Assembly: GCA_015062685.1 (NCBI GenBank)
Contig: SUUE01000002.1
Location: 161,692-221,011, forward strand
Direction of reading: 5' to 3'
DNA: 59,320 nt
DNA from: Coriobacteriaceae bacterium
Lineage (GTDB): Bacteria > Actinomycetota > Coriobacteriia > Coriobacteriales > Eggerthellaceae
Shown here: piece after piece, positions 17,047 through 26,400 of the stretch
Layout: each line of letters starts with the position of its first letter
How positions within the stretch are numbered: the stretch's first letter is position 1
Notes under the pieces: model-generated
The model's input: only the letters and a program-made list of their open reading frames with translations
Told to the model about the DNA's origin: nothing
The model's database searches: none
Program-made: the position numbers and the translations under genes

Positions 17047-17772
17047 ATGAAGATCATCATCGACACGCCCGAGGGGATCGCCGAGCAAGCTGCGGCCATC
17101 TACAAGGAGATTCTCGACGAGAAGCCGAACGCGGTGCTCGGCTTCGCCACCGGCTCCACGCCGCTCGACCTGTACGCCGAGCTCATCAACCTGTACAAGG
17201 CCGGCGAAATCAGCTTCAAGGACGTCACCACGTTCAACCTGGACGAGTACGTCGGCCTCGAGCCCACGCACGACCAGAGCTACCGCTACTTCATGGACAC
17301 GAACCTGTTCAACCATATCGACCTCGATCCCGAGAGCGTGCACATTCCCAGCGGCATCGACACCTCCGCCGACGCGCTCGCGGGCTACGACCAGGCCATC
17401 GCCGAGGCGGGCGGCGTCGACATGCAGCTGCTCGGCATCGGGTGCAACGGCCACATCGGCTTCAACGAGCCGGGCACCCCGCTCGAGAGCCTGACGCATG
17501 TGGTCGAGCTCACCCAGAACACCCGCGAGGTGAACGCGCGTTTCTTCGACAGTCTGGACGACGTGCCCACGCATGCTGCCACGATGGGCATCAAGACGGT
17601 CATGAACGCGCGCAAGCTGCTGCTCATCGCCCTCGGCGAGTCGAAGGCCGATGCCATCAAGGCTACGGTCGAAGGCCCCGTCACCGCAGACTGCCCGGCA
17701 TCCGTCCTGCAGCTGCACCCCGACGCGATCGTCTTCTGCGACGAGGCAGCCGCCTCCAAGCTCTCGCTGTAA
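17047..17772 (+). CDS. nagB: Glucosamine-6-phosphate deaminase
   Basis: Converts glucosamine-6-phosphate to fructose-6-phosphate and ammonia, feeding amino-sugar carbon into glycolysis. The 241-residue protein has LGFATGSTPLDLYAEL, FNLDEYVGL and GIGCNGHIGFNEPG, the substrate-binding and catalytic blocks of NagB. The ATG at 17047 follows AAAGGGAGAAGC; upstream in-frame codons read through the glmM terminator. Next to glmM it sets opposing flows: synthesis of UDP-GlcNAc and breakdown of GlcN6P. Confidence 0.96.
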   Translation: MKIIIDTPEGIAEQAAAIYKEILDEKPNAVLGFATGSTPLDLYAELINLYKAGEISFKDVTTFNLDEYVGLEPTHDQSYRYFMDTNLFNHIDLDPESVHIPSGIDTSADALAGYDQAIAEAGGVDMQLLGIGCNGHIGFNEPGTPLESLTHVVELTQNTREVNARFFDSLDDVPTHAATMGIKTVMNARKLLLIALGESKADAIKATVEGPVTADCPASVLQLHPDAIVFCDEAAASKLSL

Positions 17773-17775
17773 CCG

Positions 17776-17806
17776 AATGGGCTACAGGACGGTCCTGCAG
17801 CCCATT
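17776..17806 (+). terminator. Hairpin between nagB and the beta-helix gene
   Basis: Outer stem AATGGGCT / AGCCCATT with an inner CAGGAC / GTCCTG stem, 3 nt after the nagB stop and followed by TTCCCC. It could terminate partially; the next gene starts 20 nt later. Confidence 0.6.
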
Positions 17807-17826
17807 TCCCCAATGTAAGGAGTGCC

Positions 17827-18495
17827 ATGAAAGTCAAAATTGCCGACCTCTACGACCTTTCGCACACGATAGCCGCCCCGCTGCTCGAGCGCTTCGAGTA
17901 CCCGTGGGAGGCGCTCGCCCACATCAAGGAGTTCATCCTGGAGCTGGGCCCCACGCTGCCGGCCGATGAATTCGACAACCCGGCCGAGGGCGTGTGGATC
18001 GCGAAGGACGCCAAGGTGTTCGAGAGCGCCTATATCGGAAGCCCGCTCATCATCGACCACGAAGCGGAGGTGCGCCACTGCGCGTTCCTGCGCTGCCCTG
18101 CGATCGTGGGCAAGGGCGCCGTCGTCGGCAACTCCACCGAACTCAAGAACGTCATCCTTTTCGACAAGGTGCAGGTGCCGCACTACAACTACGTGGGCGA
18201 CTCCATCCTGGGCTATTGCTCGCACACCGGGGCGGGCGCGATCACGTCCAACCTCAAGAGCGACAAGACGCTCGTCACGATCAAGGACTTCGCCACCGGC
18301 GAGACCATCGAGACCGGCATCAAGAAGTTCGGCGCCATGCTGGGCGACCACGTGGAAGTCGGGTGCAACTCGGTCATGAACCCCGGCACCGTCATCGGAT
18401 GCAACTCCAACGTCTACCCGCTGTCCCGCGTGCGCGGCTACGTGCCCGCCAACCACATCTTCAAGGACCCGGGCAACGTCGTCGAGAAGTACTAG
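17827..18495 (+). CDS. Left-handed beta-helix protein, GlmU C-terminal-like acyltransferase
   Basis: The 222-residue protein has an N-terminal helical segment (about 1-60) and then hexapeptide-type repeats: VWIAKDAKVFESAYIG, PLIIDHEAEVRHCAFLR, AIVGKGAVVGNS and HVEVGCNSVMNPGTVIG. The block NYVGDSILGYCSHTGAGA closely resembles the GlmU acetyltransferase active-site region (HLSYVGD...GAGT). It lacks any uridylyltransferase domain. Adjacent glmM and nagB suggest action on glucosamine-1-phosphate or a related amino sugar, but the substrate is inferred. The start has TAAGGAGTGCC upstream. Confidence 0.8.
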   Translation: MKVKIADLYDLSHTIAAPLLERFEYPWEALAHIKEFILELGPTLPADEFDNPAEGVWIAKDAKVFESAYIGSPLIIDHEAEVRHCAFLRCPAIVGKGAVVGNSTELKNVILFDKVQVPHYNYVGDSILGYCSHTGAGAITSNLKSDKTLVTIKDFATGETIETGIKKFGAMLGDHVEVGCNSVMNPGTVIGCNSNVYPLSRVRGYVPANHIFKDPGNVVEKY

Positions 18496-18517
18496 CGCAT
18501 CGAACGCGCATCGACCG

Positions 18518-18546
18518 AGCCCCGGCCCTTTGGGTCGGGGCTTTTT
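18518..18546 (+). terminator. Intrinsic terminator
   Basis: 11-bp stem AGCCCCGGCCC / GGGTCGGGGCT (one G-T pair) with a 3-nt loop, then TTTT. It ends the glmM/nagB amino-sugar region. Confidence 0.9.
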
Positions 18547-18597
18547 CGCGCCCAACGTCTATAATGTGAAAGCAACGAAAACGAACGGAGGCCCTAG

Positions 18598-19218
18598 ATG
18601 CGCGAAGTACCCGCCGGTCATCCAGAAAAGCCCCAAGGCCAAGACGGCTTCAAATTGCTCGACCGCATGAACGGCGGGAGCCATGAGGAGCTCGGGCTGT
18701 GGGGCATATCCTTTCTGCCCATTGCCGACACCGATAGAATCCTCGACGTGGGCTGCGGGGGCGGCGCGAACATCGCGCGATTGCTCGGCCACGTCCCGAA
18801 CGGTCACGTAACAGGCATCGACTACTCCCCCGTCAGCGTGGAAGCATCACGCAGCCACAACGCTGAGGCCGTCGAAGCGGGCCGCTGCGACATCCTGGAA
18901 GGCAATGCATCCGAGCTGCCCTTCCCCGACCTGTCGTTCGATATCGTCACGGCGTTCGAGACCACGTATTACTGGGACCTCCCCGTGGCGCTGCGCGAAG
19001 TCGCGCGCGTACTCAAGCCGAACGGCTCCTTCCTCGTGTGCAACGAGGACGACGGCGGCGACCCCGAGGTCATCGACCTTGCAACGCGCATCCCCGGCAT
19101 GACCGTGCACACGCCGCAAGCCCTGCAAGGCGCGCTCGTTGAAGCCGGGTTCGCCATCGTGGGCGTTGAGCGCATCCCCGAAAAGGGGCACCTCGCCATC
19201 ATCGCGCGGCCCGAATAA
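18598..19218 (+). CDS. Class I SAM-dependent methyltransferase
   Basis: Cytoplasmic methyltransferase of 206 residues, substrate unknown. Motif I is ILDVGCGGGANIARLL (about residues 48-63), motif II GIDYSPVSVE, and the ASELPFPDLSFDIVTAFE block corresponds to motif IV of the Methyltransf_11 family. The conserved VALREVARVLKPNGSFLVCNE segment also fits. GGAGG lies upstream of the ATG. It stands alone between a terminator and the peptidase gene. Confidence 0.9.
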   Translation: MREVPAGHPEKPQGQDGFKLLDRMNGGSHEELGLWGISFLPIADTDRILDVGCGGGANIARLLGHVPNGHVTGIDYSPVSVEASRSHNAEAVEAGRCDILEGNASELPFPDLSFDIVTAFETTYYWDLPVALREVARVLKPNGSFLVCNEDDGGDPEVIDLATRIPGMTVHTPQALQGALVEAGFAIVGVERIPEKGHLAIIARPE

Positions 19219-19313
19219 TAACCCTGTGACTTTACGGGACCGAAGCCGTCCGTCCAAGGACGCGAGGCCCGACGAGCAGCTCGCCGACCTGATTGCCGCA
19301 AAAGGAGAAGTTC

Positions 19314-21437
19314 ATGAATCTCGCCAAACGGATAACAGCATGCACCGCAGCGTTCGCCCTCGTACTGGCAATGACCCTATCCGGTTGCGGCGGAGGGGCA
19401 ACTGCCGCGAGCTCCAGCTCGTCGGCCGCCACCACGAGCAGCGCCGCCCAAAACCTCGAGCTGTATGGCAAACCCTGGGTGACGTCCGTCCTCTCGGACA
19501 ACTTGCCGCCTGCAGTGCCGGAAGCGAAAGACGACCTGTACACGCATTTCGACTACGACTACCTCAAAAGCCACAATGGGCAGCTCGCCACTTCCACGAC
19601 TGATTTCGAACCTGAAATTCAAGACGCGGTGATCGGCGTTATCAAGGACGGGTCGAAATCCGACCATGAGCTCGAGCAGCTGCGCATCTTCTACAACCAA
19701 GCCGCAGACCTGGATACGGTTGTCGCGACGGGCTTTTCCGACATACAGCCCTACCTCGACCGAATCGACGCCGTCGCGTCTATCGATGAGATGAACGCGC
19801 TCCTCACCTCCGACGACTTCCCGTTCACGCCCTTCATCACGGGGCGCGTCCACATAGACGGCGAAAAGGACATCAACATCGTCTCGGTCATTCCCGATTT
19901 CGTCATCTGCAACGCAGAGACCGACGGCGGCACCTATTACCAAGACTACGACGACCCGAACTACCAGAACGGCATAGACCTCACGCTCGAAAATTACTGC
20001 GCCTTCACGCTCATTGACTATCTCTCGATGGGCATGGATCGCGAATCGGCGGTCCTCATCATCCGCGAAATCGCCGCCTTCGAGAAGGAACACGGAAAGC
20101 ACCTCGAGGGGAACACGACGTATCTGAAGAAAGACTTCGGCGAATTGTCCCAGGCGGTCAAGGAAAGCCACTACGATATTGACGGCATCTGCGCCCTCTG
20201 CCCCAACTTCCCGCTGAAGGAGACGCTCGCCAAATGCGGCAAGGCGAACTCGCCCGAGTACTCGGTCACGCGGGAATGGATCGAAGCGTTCAACGCGCTC
20301 TGGACGCAAGAAAACCTGCATGCAATCAAGGAAGTTGCGAAAGCGAACATCGTCGCGGAAACGCGTGCGCTGCACGATCCTTCGGTCATGAACCAAATGC
20401 GAATCCTTGGCGGTGACGAGGCGCTGAGCAGCGACGCATTCGCCTACACCGCCTGCAACGACACGAACACCTTCGCGCAGATGCTCGGGAAGATCTACGC
20501 TGAGGAGAAGCTCGGGCCCAAGGCCAAAGCGCGATTGCAGGGCCTCTCGGAGCAGATCATTGCCGAGTACAAAGAACTCATTGGCGAGACCTCGTGGATG
20601 AGCGAAGAATCCAAGCGCAACGTGACGGAAAAGCTCGACAACATGACGCTCAACATTCTCGAGCCCGAAGGTGGCTATTTCAGCTTCGACAGCCTGGAGC
20701 TCGTGCCCAGCGATAAAGGCGGCTCCTTGTTCTCGAACTACCTCAAGCTCAAGCAATACCGCTATGATTGCGAGAGCAAGTTAATCGGACAGCCGGCCAT
20801 ACGGGCGACCATCTGGTTTAGCATCACGCCCACCATGATGAACGCGTTCTACAGCGCCGAAGAGAATTCGATAAACATCTTCCCGGGGTACGTAACGAGT
20901 TTCACCTACGGCGACGACATGGACGACAACGACCTACTCGGTGGGATGGGCTGGGTGATCGCGCACGAGATAAGCCACGGGTTCGATTACCAAGGAGCGC
21001 AGCTCGACGCCTTCGGTGCTCCCAACCCCGTAGTCTCCGGCGACGACATCGACAAGTTCGTGACCAAGTGCTCGGCGCTCGCACGTTACTACCAGGGCAT
21101 CGAGATGGCACCGGGCATGACCGTGGATGGATCTGCCGTCGCAGCGGAGGCTGCCGCCGACCTCTCGGGCATGCAGGTAACGCTCGAAGTGCTGGAGGGG
21201 GTGGATAAGGCTGATTACACCCGGTTCTTCGAACGAGCGTCCCTCTTGTGGGCGCAGACGATCCCCGCCGAGGTCTTCCCGCTCTTAGCCGCAGACAACC
21301 ACCCGCTGAACAACCTGCGCGTGAACGTCAATGCGCAGATGTTCCAGCCCTTCTACGACGCTTTCGGCGTCTCGTCGGGCGACGGCATGTGGCTTTCGCC
21401 CGACGAGCGCATAGTCATGTGGGGGCCTGAAGCGTAA
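19314..21437 (+). CDS. M13-family zinc metallopeptidase lipoprotein
   Basis: Predicted surface-anchored oligopeptidase (PepO/neprilysin family). The 707-residue precursor has a lipoprotein signal ending LSGC with lipidated Cys25, then a Ser/Ala-rich linker. The helical M13_N region spans about 50-480. The catalytic part has NAFYSAEENSINIFPGYV, the zinc site HEISH (His551, Glu552, His555) and third ligand Glu612 in EAAADLSG (normally ExxxD). The C-terminal NNLRVNVNAQMFQPFYDAF segment is family typical. The ATG at 19314 has AAAGGAG upstream; an ATG 21 nt earlier would disturb the signal peptide. A role in peptide nutrition or processing of secreted peptides is inference. Confidence 0.95.
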   Translation: MNLAKRITACTAAFALVLAMTLSGCGGGATAASSSSSAATTSSAAQNLELYGKPWVTSVLSDNLPPAVPEAKDDLYTHFDYDYLKSHNGQLATSTTDFEPEIQDAVIGVIKDGSKSDHELEQLRIFYNQAADLDTVVATGFSDIQPYLDRIDAVASIDEMNALLTSDDFPFTPFITGRVHIDGEKDINIVSVIPDFVICNAETDGGTYYQDYDDPNYQNGIDLTLENYCAFTLIDYLSMGMDRESAVLIIREIAAFEKEHGKHLEGNTTYLKKDFGELSQAVKESHYDIDGICALCPNFPLKETLAKCGKANSPEYSVTREWIEAFNALWTQENLHAIKEVAKANIVAETRALHDPSVMNQMRILGGDEALSSDAFAYTACNDTNTFAQMLGKIYAEEKLGPKAKARLQGLSEQIIAEYKELIGETSWMSEESKRNVTEKLDNMTLNILEPEGGYFSFDSLELVPSDKGGSLFSNYLKLKQYRYDCESKLIGQPAIRATIWFSITPTMMNAFYSAEENSINIFPGYVTSFTYGDDMDDNDLLGGMGWVIAHEISHGFDYQGAQLDAFGAPNPVVSGDDIDKFVTKCSALARYYQGIEMAPGMTVDGSAVAAEAAADLSGMQVTLEVLEGVDKADYTRFFERASLLWAQTIPAEVFPLLAADNHPLNNLRVNVNAQMFQPFYDAFGVSSGDGMWLSPDERIVMWGPEA

Positions 21438-21516
21438 GCTACCCCGCTGAACGCCGTCATCGCATGCCGCTTTGTTGCGAACGTGCTAAATTGGCGGGAA
21501 GCGCTCATGGTTCCAT

Positions 21517-21522
21517 TACAAT
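21517..21522 (+). promoter_or_regulatory. Putative -10 box for a leaderless rarD transcript
   Basis: TACAAT ends 6 nt before the rarD ATG, so transcription would begin at or within a base of the start codon. No Shine-Dalgarno sequence is present. A TTGGCG lies 20 nt upstream of the -10, a longer than ideal spacer. Confidence 0.5.
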
Positions 21523-21528
21523 GCCCCC

Positions 21529-22464
21529 ATGCAAGAATCAAGGAACAAGGGGCTGCTCATAGCGCTCGCATGTTATGCGATCTGGGGCTTGCTGCCCATC
21601 TTCTGGAAGCTCCTATCGGCCGTGCCGAGCTCTCTCGTGCAGGTGCATCGTATGATCTGGTGTTTCGCATGCATCGCCGTGTTCTGCGCCGTGCAGAGGC
21701 GAGACTTCCGGACCCTGTTCCACGACCCGCGCGCAATTCGCACGTTCCTCTTATCGGGAGCGCTCTGCACGGTTAACTGGACTACATACGTCATCACGGT
21801 CAACTCGGGCAACGTCGTGGAGTCTGCCATCGGCTACTACATGAACCCGCTGCTGAGCATCCTCCTGGGGATGGCCATGTTCAAAGAGCGCCTTTCCACA
21901 GCCCAGGTTGCCGCCACCGTGCTCGCCGCGTTGGGGGTCGCGTTCTTCACGGTCAGCTACGGCAAGGTGCCCGTCATGGCCCTCGTCCTCGCCACTTCAT
22001 TCGCTGCATACGGGGCGGTCAAGAAGCGAGGGGGTTATCCTTCCGTGGAGGGCATGGCCGTCGAGTCCACGTTCACGGGCGGGCTCGGCCTCGCGGTGCT
22101 CTTTGCAGGCCTCTTCGCCCCGAGCCTCTGGGAAACGCTCACTCCCGTGACCGCGCCATCGCCGATGGCATGGACCGATGGCGGGCTCGTCCTCTTGGCA
22201 CTCTTCGTGCTCAGCGGGTTCTTCACCTGGCTGCCCCTTCAGCTGTTCTCGGAGGCAACTAACCGCATCCCCCTGAGCTGGGTCGGGTTCTGCCAGTACC
22301 TCTCGCCGACGATCGCGCTGCTCGTTGGCGTTTTCCTCTTCGGCGAGCCGTTCACGCTATCGCATGCCGTGCTCTTCGGGTGCCTGTGGACTGGCATCGC
22401 GCTCATCGCCGTCGAGGCGTTCGCGCGCTGGCGCAAGGCCCCCGAGACGGGATCCCGCTCATAG
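21529..22464 (+). CDS. rarD: RarD/EamA-family transporter
   Basis: Ten-helix drug/metabolite transporter of 311 residues. It starts with the RarD signature NKGLLIALACYAIWGLLPIFWKLL-type helix and shows WTTYVITVNSGNVVESAIGYYMNPLLS-type helix 3-4 sequence, then a second EamA repeat ending TGIALIAVEAFARWR. RarD proteins are assigned to chloramphenicol sensitivity in Proteobacteria, but true substrates are unknown. The gene lies 91 nt after the peptidase gene and converges on ftsY with 16 nt between the stops. Confidence 0.92.
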   Translation: MQESRNKGLLIALACYAIWGLLPIFWKLLSAVPSSLVQVHRMIWCFACIAVFCAVQRRDFRTLFHDPRAIRTFLLSGALCTVNWTTYVITVNSGNVVESAIGYYMNPLLSILLGMAMFKERLSTAQVAATVLAALGVAFFTVSYGKVPVMALVLATSFAAYGAVKKRGGYPSVEGMAVESTFTGGLGLAVLFAGLFAPSLWETLTPVTAPSPMAWTDGGLVLLALFVLSGFFTWLPLQLFSEATNRIPLSWVGFCQYLSPTIALLVGVFLFGEPFTLSHAVLFGCLWTGIALIAVEAFARWRKAPETGSRS

Positions 22465-22480
22465 GATTCGTGATCTTGGG

Positions 22481-23395
22481 CTACTCCTGGCCGAAGTCGC
22501 CGATAAGGCTCGCAGCGTATTCCTTGGCGTCGAAGTCCTTCAGGTCCTCCAGCCCCTCGCCCACGCCGAGCTTGACAATGGGGAGCTTGAGGTAATGCGC
22601 CACCGCGACCGCGATGCCGCCCTTGGCAGTGCCGTCGAGCTTCGTGATTATCACGCCGTCAAGGTCAAGCGCCTCGTTGAACTCGCGCGCTTGCTGAAGG
22701 CCATTCTGACCCGTGGTCGCATCGATGACGAGAACCAGGCGCACGGGCATGTTGGCGCGCTTTCGCACGACGGCAACTACCTTCTCGAGCTCGCGCATGA
22801 GATCTGCGGACGTATGGAGGCGCCCCGCCGTGTCGATCAGCACGAGGTTCGCGCCGATCTGCTCTCCGCGCTCGATCGTCTCGTAGCATACGCTGGCAGG
22901 GTCGCTACCGCGCTCACGCGCGCAGATTTCCACATCGGCGCGCTCGGCCCACACCTCCAGCTGCTCGATGGCGGCGGCGCGGAACGTATCGGCACAGCCG
23001 AGGATGACCTTTCGCCCCGCATCCTTCGCCTGCTTGGCGATCTTGCCCGTTGTCGTGGTCTTGCCAGAACCGTTCACGCCCACGAAGAGGACGATGCCGT
23101 CCTCGTCGAAGAAGTTCTCTCCGCCTTCGACGAATTCGGCGGCAACCTGCTCGTTGAGAGCGCTCAGCACGTCCCGGGCCGTGCGGTAGCCCTTGCGCGT
23201 GGCCTCGTTGCGCAAGCGCTCGGTAATGGTGGTCGCGGAATAGCCGCCCATATCCGAGACGATGAGGGCCTCTTCCAGCCCGTCCCAGAAATCGTCGTCG
23301 ACGTCTGGGCTGCGGTCGAGGATGAGGTTGATATCCTCCTGGAACGCTTCGCGCGTGCGGGTGAGCCCCTCTTTGAAGCGGTTGAAAAGACCCAT
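22481..23395 (-). CDS. ftsY: Signal recognition particle receptor FtsY
   Basis: GTPase that receives SRP-ribosome complexes at the membrane and passes them to SecYEG; partner of the Ffh encoded at 5925-7385. The 304-residue protein is the short form lacking a long acidic A domain: a basic amphipathic start MGLFNRFKEGLTRTREAF, N domain to about 95, then GVNGSGKTTTTGK (106-118), DTAGRLHTSADLM and TKLDGTAKGGIAV. It is 10 nt downstream of smc, an arrangement also seen in mycobacteria (smc-ftsY). Confidence 0.96.
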   Translation of the reverse strand: MGLFNRFKEGLTRTREAFQEDINLILDRSPDVDDDFWDGLEEALIVSDMGGYSATTITERLRNEATRKGYRTARDVLSALNEQVAAEFVEGGENFFDEDGIVLFVGVNGSGKTTTTGKIAKQAKDAGRKVILGCADTFRAAAIEQLEVWAERADVEICARERGSDPASVCYETIERGEQIGANLVLIDTAGRLHTSADLMRELEKVVAVVRKRANMPVRLVLVIDATTGQNGLQQAREFNEALDLDGVIITKLDGTAKGGIAVAVAHYLKLPIVKLGVGEGLEDLKDFDAKEYAASLIGDFGQE

Positions 23396-23405
23396 GGTTT
23401 AACTC

Positions 23406-26400
23406 CTATTCCGCGTGCTCGAGCGCGCGCTCGAGCTTCTGGCTGATGACCTTGGTCACGCCGTCGGCCTGCATGGACACGCCGAAGAGCACGTCGGCCA
23501 TCTCCATCGTGCGCCTCTGGTGCGTGATCATGATGAGCTGGGTGGTGGCGCGCAGCGAATCGATGTAGGCAATGAGCCGGCGAAGGTTCGTGTCGTCGAG
23601 CGCGGCTTCCACCTCGTCGAGGATGTAGAACGGCGTCGTACGCGTCTTGTACACGGCGAAGAGCAGCGCGAGCGCGGTGAGCGATTTCTCGCCGCCGCTC
23701 ATGAGCATCATCTTGGTCAGGCGCTTGCCGCGCGGCTGCGCGGTCACCTCCACGCCCGTGTTCTCGATGTCGTCAGGGTCCTCGAGCGTCAGGTAGCCCT
23801 GTCCGCCCGGGAACAGCAGCGAGAAGATCTCGCTGAAGTTCTCGTTCACCTGCTTGTAGGTGTTCAGGAAGTCGTCCTTCATGCGCTCGTCGATGACGCG
23901 CGTGATGCGCGAGAGGGCACGTCGCGCGGCCTCCATGTCGGCGAGCTGGCCGGCGAGGAAATCGTAGCGCTCCTTGAGCTGCGCGTATTCCTCGGCGGCA
24001 TCCGGGCTGATAGCGCCCATGTTCTTGATGCGGCGCTCGAGGCGGAACACGTCGTCTTCCACCTGGGCACGGTCCTCGAGTTGAGGCAGCTCCTGCGCAT
24101 GGTCGATGGGCACGCCCAGATCGCGCACGATAGCGTTCACGGCGGCTTCGACGCGCACCTCGAGCCGGCTCTTCTCCACCCGCACCTGGGTGGCTCGCTC
24201 GCTCGCCGCATCGTACTCGTCGTGCGCGCGACGCGCATCGTCGCGCGCCGCTGCCGCGGCGGCATGCACGCTGCTCGTTGCGGACTCCGAGGCGTTGACC
24301 GCCTCGTCGAGCAATCTCACCTGCCGCTGAATGCCCGTCGACAGCTCGTCGAGCACGGCCATCAGGCCGTCGCAGCGCCTGACCACCGCAGCTTTCACGG
24401 CGATGGTGCGCTTCTGCTCCTCGACGCTCGCGTCTATCGACTCTATATCTCGTTCGCGCGCTATGACGATGCGCTCGATGTAGGTCTTCCGCTCGACGAG
24501 CGTCGCAGCCTCGAGCTTCGCCTCGGTGAAGCGCTCCGTAATGGCCTCCGCCTGCATGCGAAGCGGTTCGACGGCCTGCAGCTGCTCGTCGCGGTCGGCG
24601 ACGATCTTGGCGCGTTGGCTCGTGAGTTCCTTGACAGAAGCCTCGAGCGCGTCAAGTTCGGGCTGCAGGCTGCCCACGCGCTCGTTCGCGCGGGCCACCT
24701 TGAGCTCGGCGGCTTCGACTTCGCTCTCGATGGAGGTGCAGCGCCTGAGCGCGCGCTGCTCCTCCGCCTGCGCAGACTCGCAGGCACCCTGGCTGTTCGC
24801 CAGCTGTTGGCTTAACTTCAGCGTTTCCACCTGTAGCGTGCGGTACGCTTCGTCGGCATCGTCAGCAGCGCGCTCCGCCCGTTCGCGCTCCGCCAAAGCG
24901 GAGTCGAGTTTCCCCTGGAGGTCGCCGAGACGCCTCTCGCGGGCGATGACGCCCTCCCTCTCCGTATCGGGCGCGCCGTAGATGCGCACCTTCCCGTTCG
25001 GCCAGATGGCGCAGCCGTCGGGCGAGACGAAGCGGAGGGGCTCCTTGCTCGACGCATGCGCGGCAAAGGCGGCCGCACGGTTCTCGCACACGACGACGTC
25101 CCCGAGCAGCGCCTCCATGACGGGAGCCATGTCGTCGGAATAGGTGAGCTCGTCGATGAGCGCGCGGCCCGTCTTGCTGTTGCGCGCCGGCACCTCGCGG
25201 AGCGCGCCTTCGTCGGCGCGCATGATCACCGAAACCTTGCCGGACAGATCGCCTGCGAACAGGGCCTCGGCTATGCTTGCGGCACAAGCGGCATCGTCCA
25301 CGGCAAGCGAGGCGAGGTCGCTGCCGAGCAGGTTCTCAACCAGGGTCTCGAGGCTCTGCGGCACGCGGAAGCCCTTCGAAACAGCCGAGAGCCCCCCGCC
25401 GAACCTGCTTCCGTTCTCCATGAGCCACTGCAGAGCGGGGTCGTCCTCGCGACCAGCCTGCAAAGCCGTTTCGATAGCCTTTATCTCGGCCTCGATGAGC
25501 TTGACGGTCTCTCGGGCCCCGTCGCGGGCCTCGTGCGCGGCATCGCGCTCCTCGAAGCGCTCGATGAGCTCTTCTTGCGCCTTGGCCTCCCGCGCTTGCA
25601 AATCGGCGAGCGCGGCCTTTGCAGCCTCGAGCGCCGTGGCGCTCGCAACATGTTCAGCGACCGCCTTCTCGAGGTCGGCTTCGAGCTCGGCCTTGCGTTC
25701 CTTCACGAGCTGCGCTTGTGCCATGCCGTTCGCGAGCGTCTCCTGCAGCGACGAGTGGCTGCGCTTGGCCTCGTCCATCTGCTCGTCGCAGCGCCGAAGG
25801 CCCACGCTCAGGGCATCGACGCTCTCCTCGAGCCCTCGTCGCTCGCGCTCCACGGCCTCGCGCTGCTCGGTCACCTCGGCGAGCTTGCTCTCGGCTGCCG
25901 TGCACGCGGCCGTTATCTCCTCGCGCTGCTCATTCGCGCGGTTGAGCTCCTCCATCGCGGCCGCCCTGCGGCCATGCGCTGACTCCAGGGCCCCGCGCAG
26001 GTCGACATCGGCCGTGAGCGCTGCCCTGCGGCGCTCGCGCACGAGCATCCCCGCGCCGTCGAGGCGCTCGCTCAGGCTCGATGCGCGCCTCTGCTGGCGC
26101 GCGAGAGTGCCCGCATCCTCGGATTCGCGCTTCATGGCCTCCTGGAAATCGTTCACCTTCTGCTCGGCGGCGGTCACCACCCCGCGCTTGGCCTCGATCT
26201 CCTCCGAGACGTCCTTCTCGGCGGCCAGCAGCTTCTCCCATTCGCCTTGCAGCGTTCGCAGGTCGTCAACCGCGAGGGCGAGCTTGAGCTCCGAGAGCTC
26301 GGCAGATGCCTCGGCATGGGCCTTCGCCCTCTTCGCCTTGCGCTCGAGCGGGCCGAGCTGCCTGCCCACCTCAGCGGCAACATCGCGCACGCGGGCGAGG

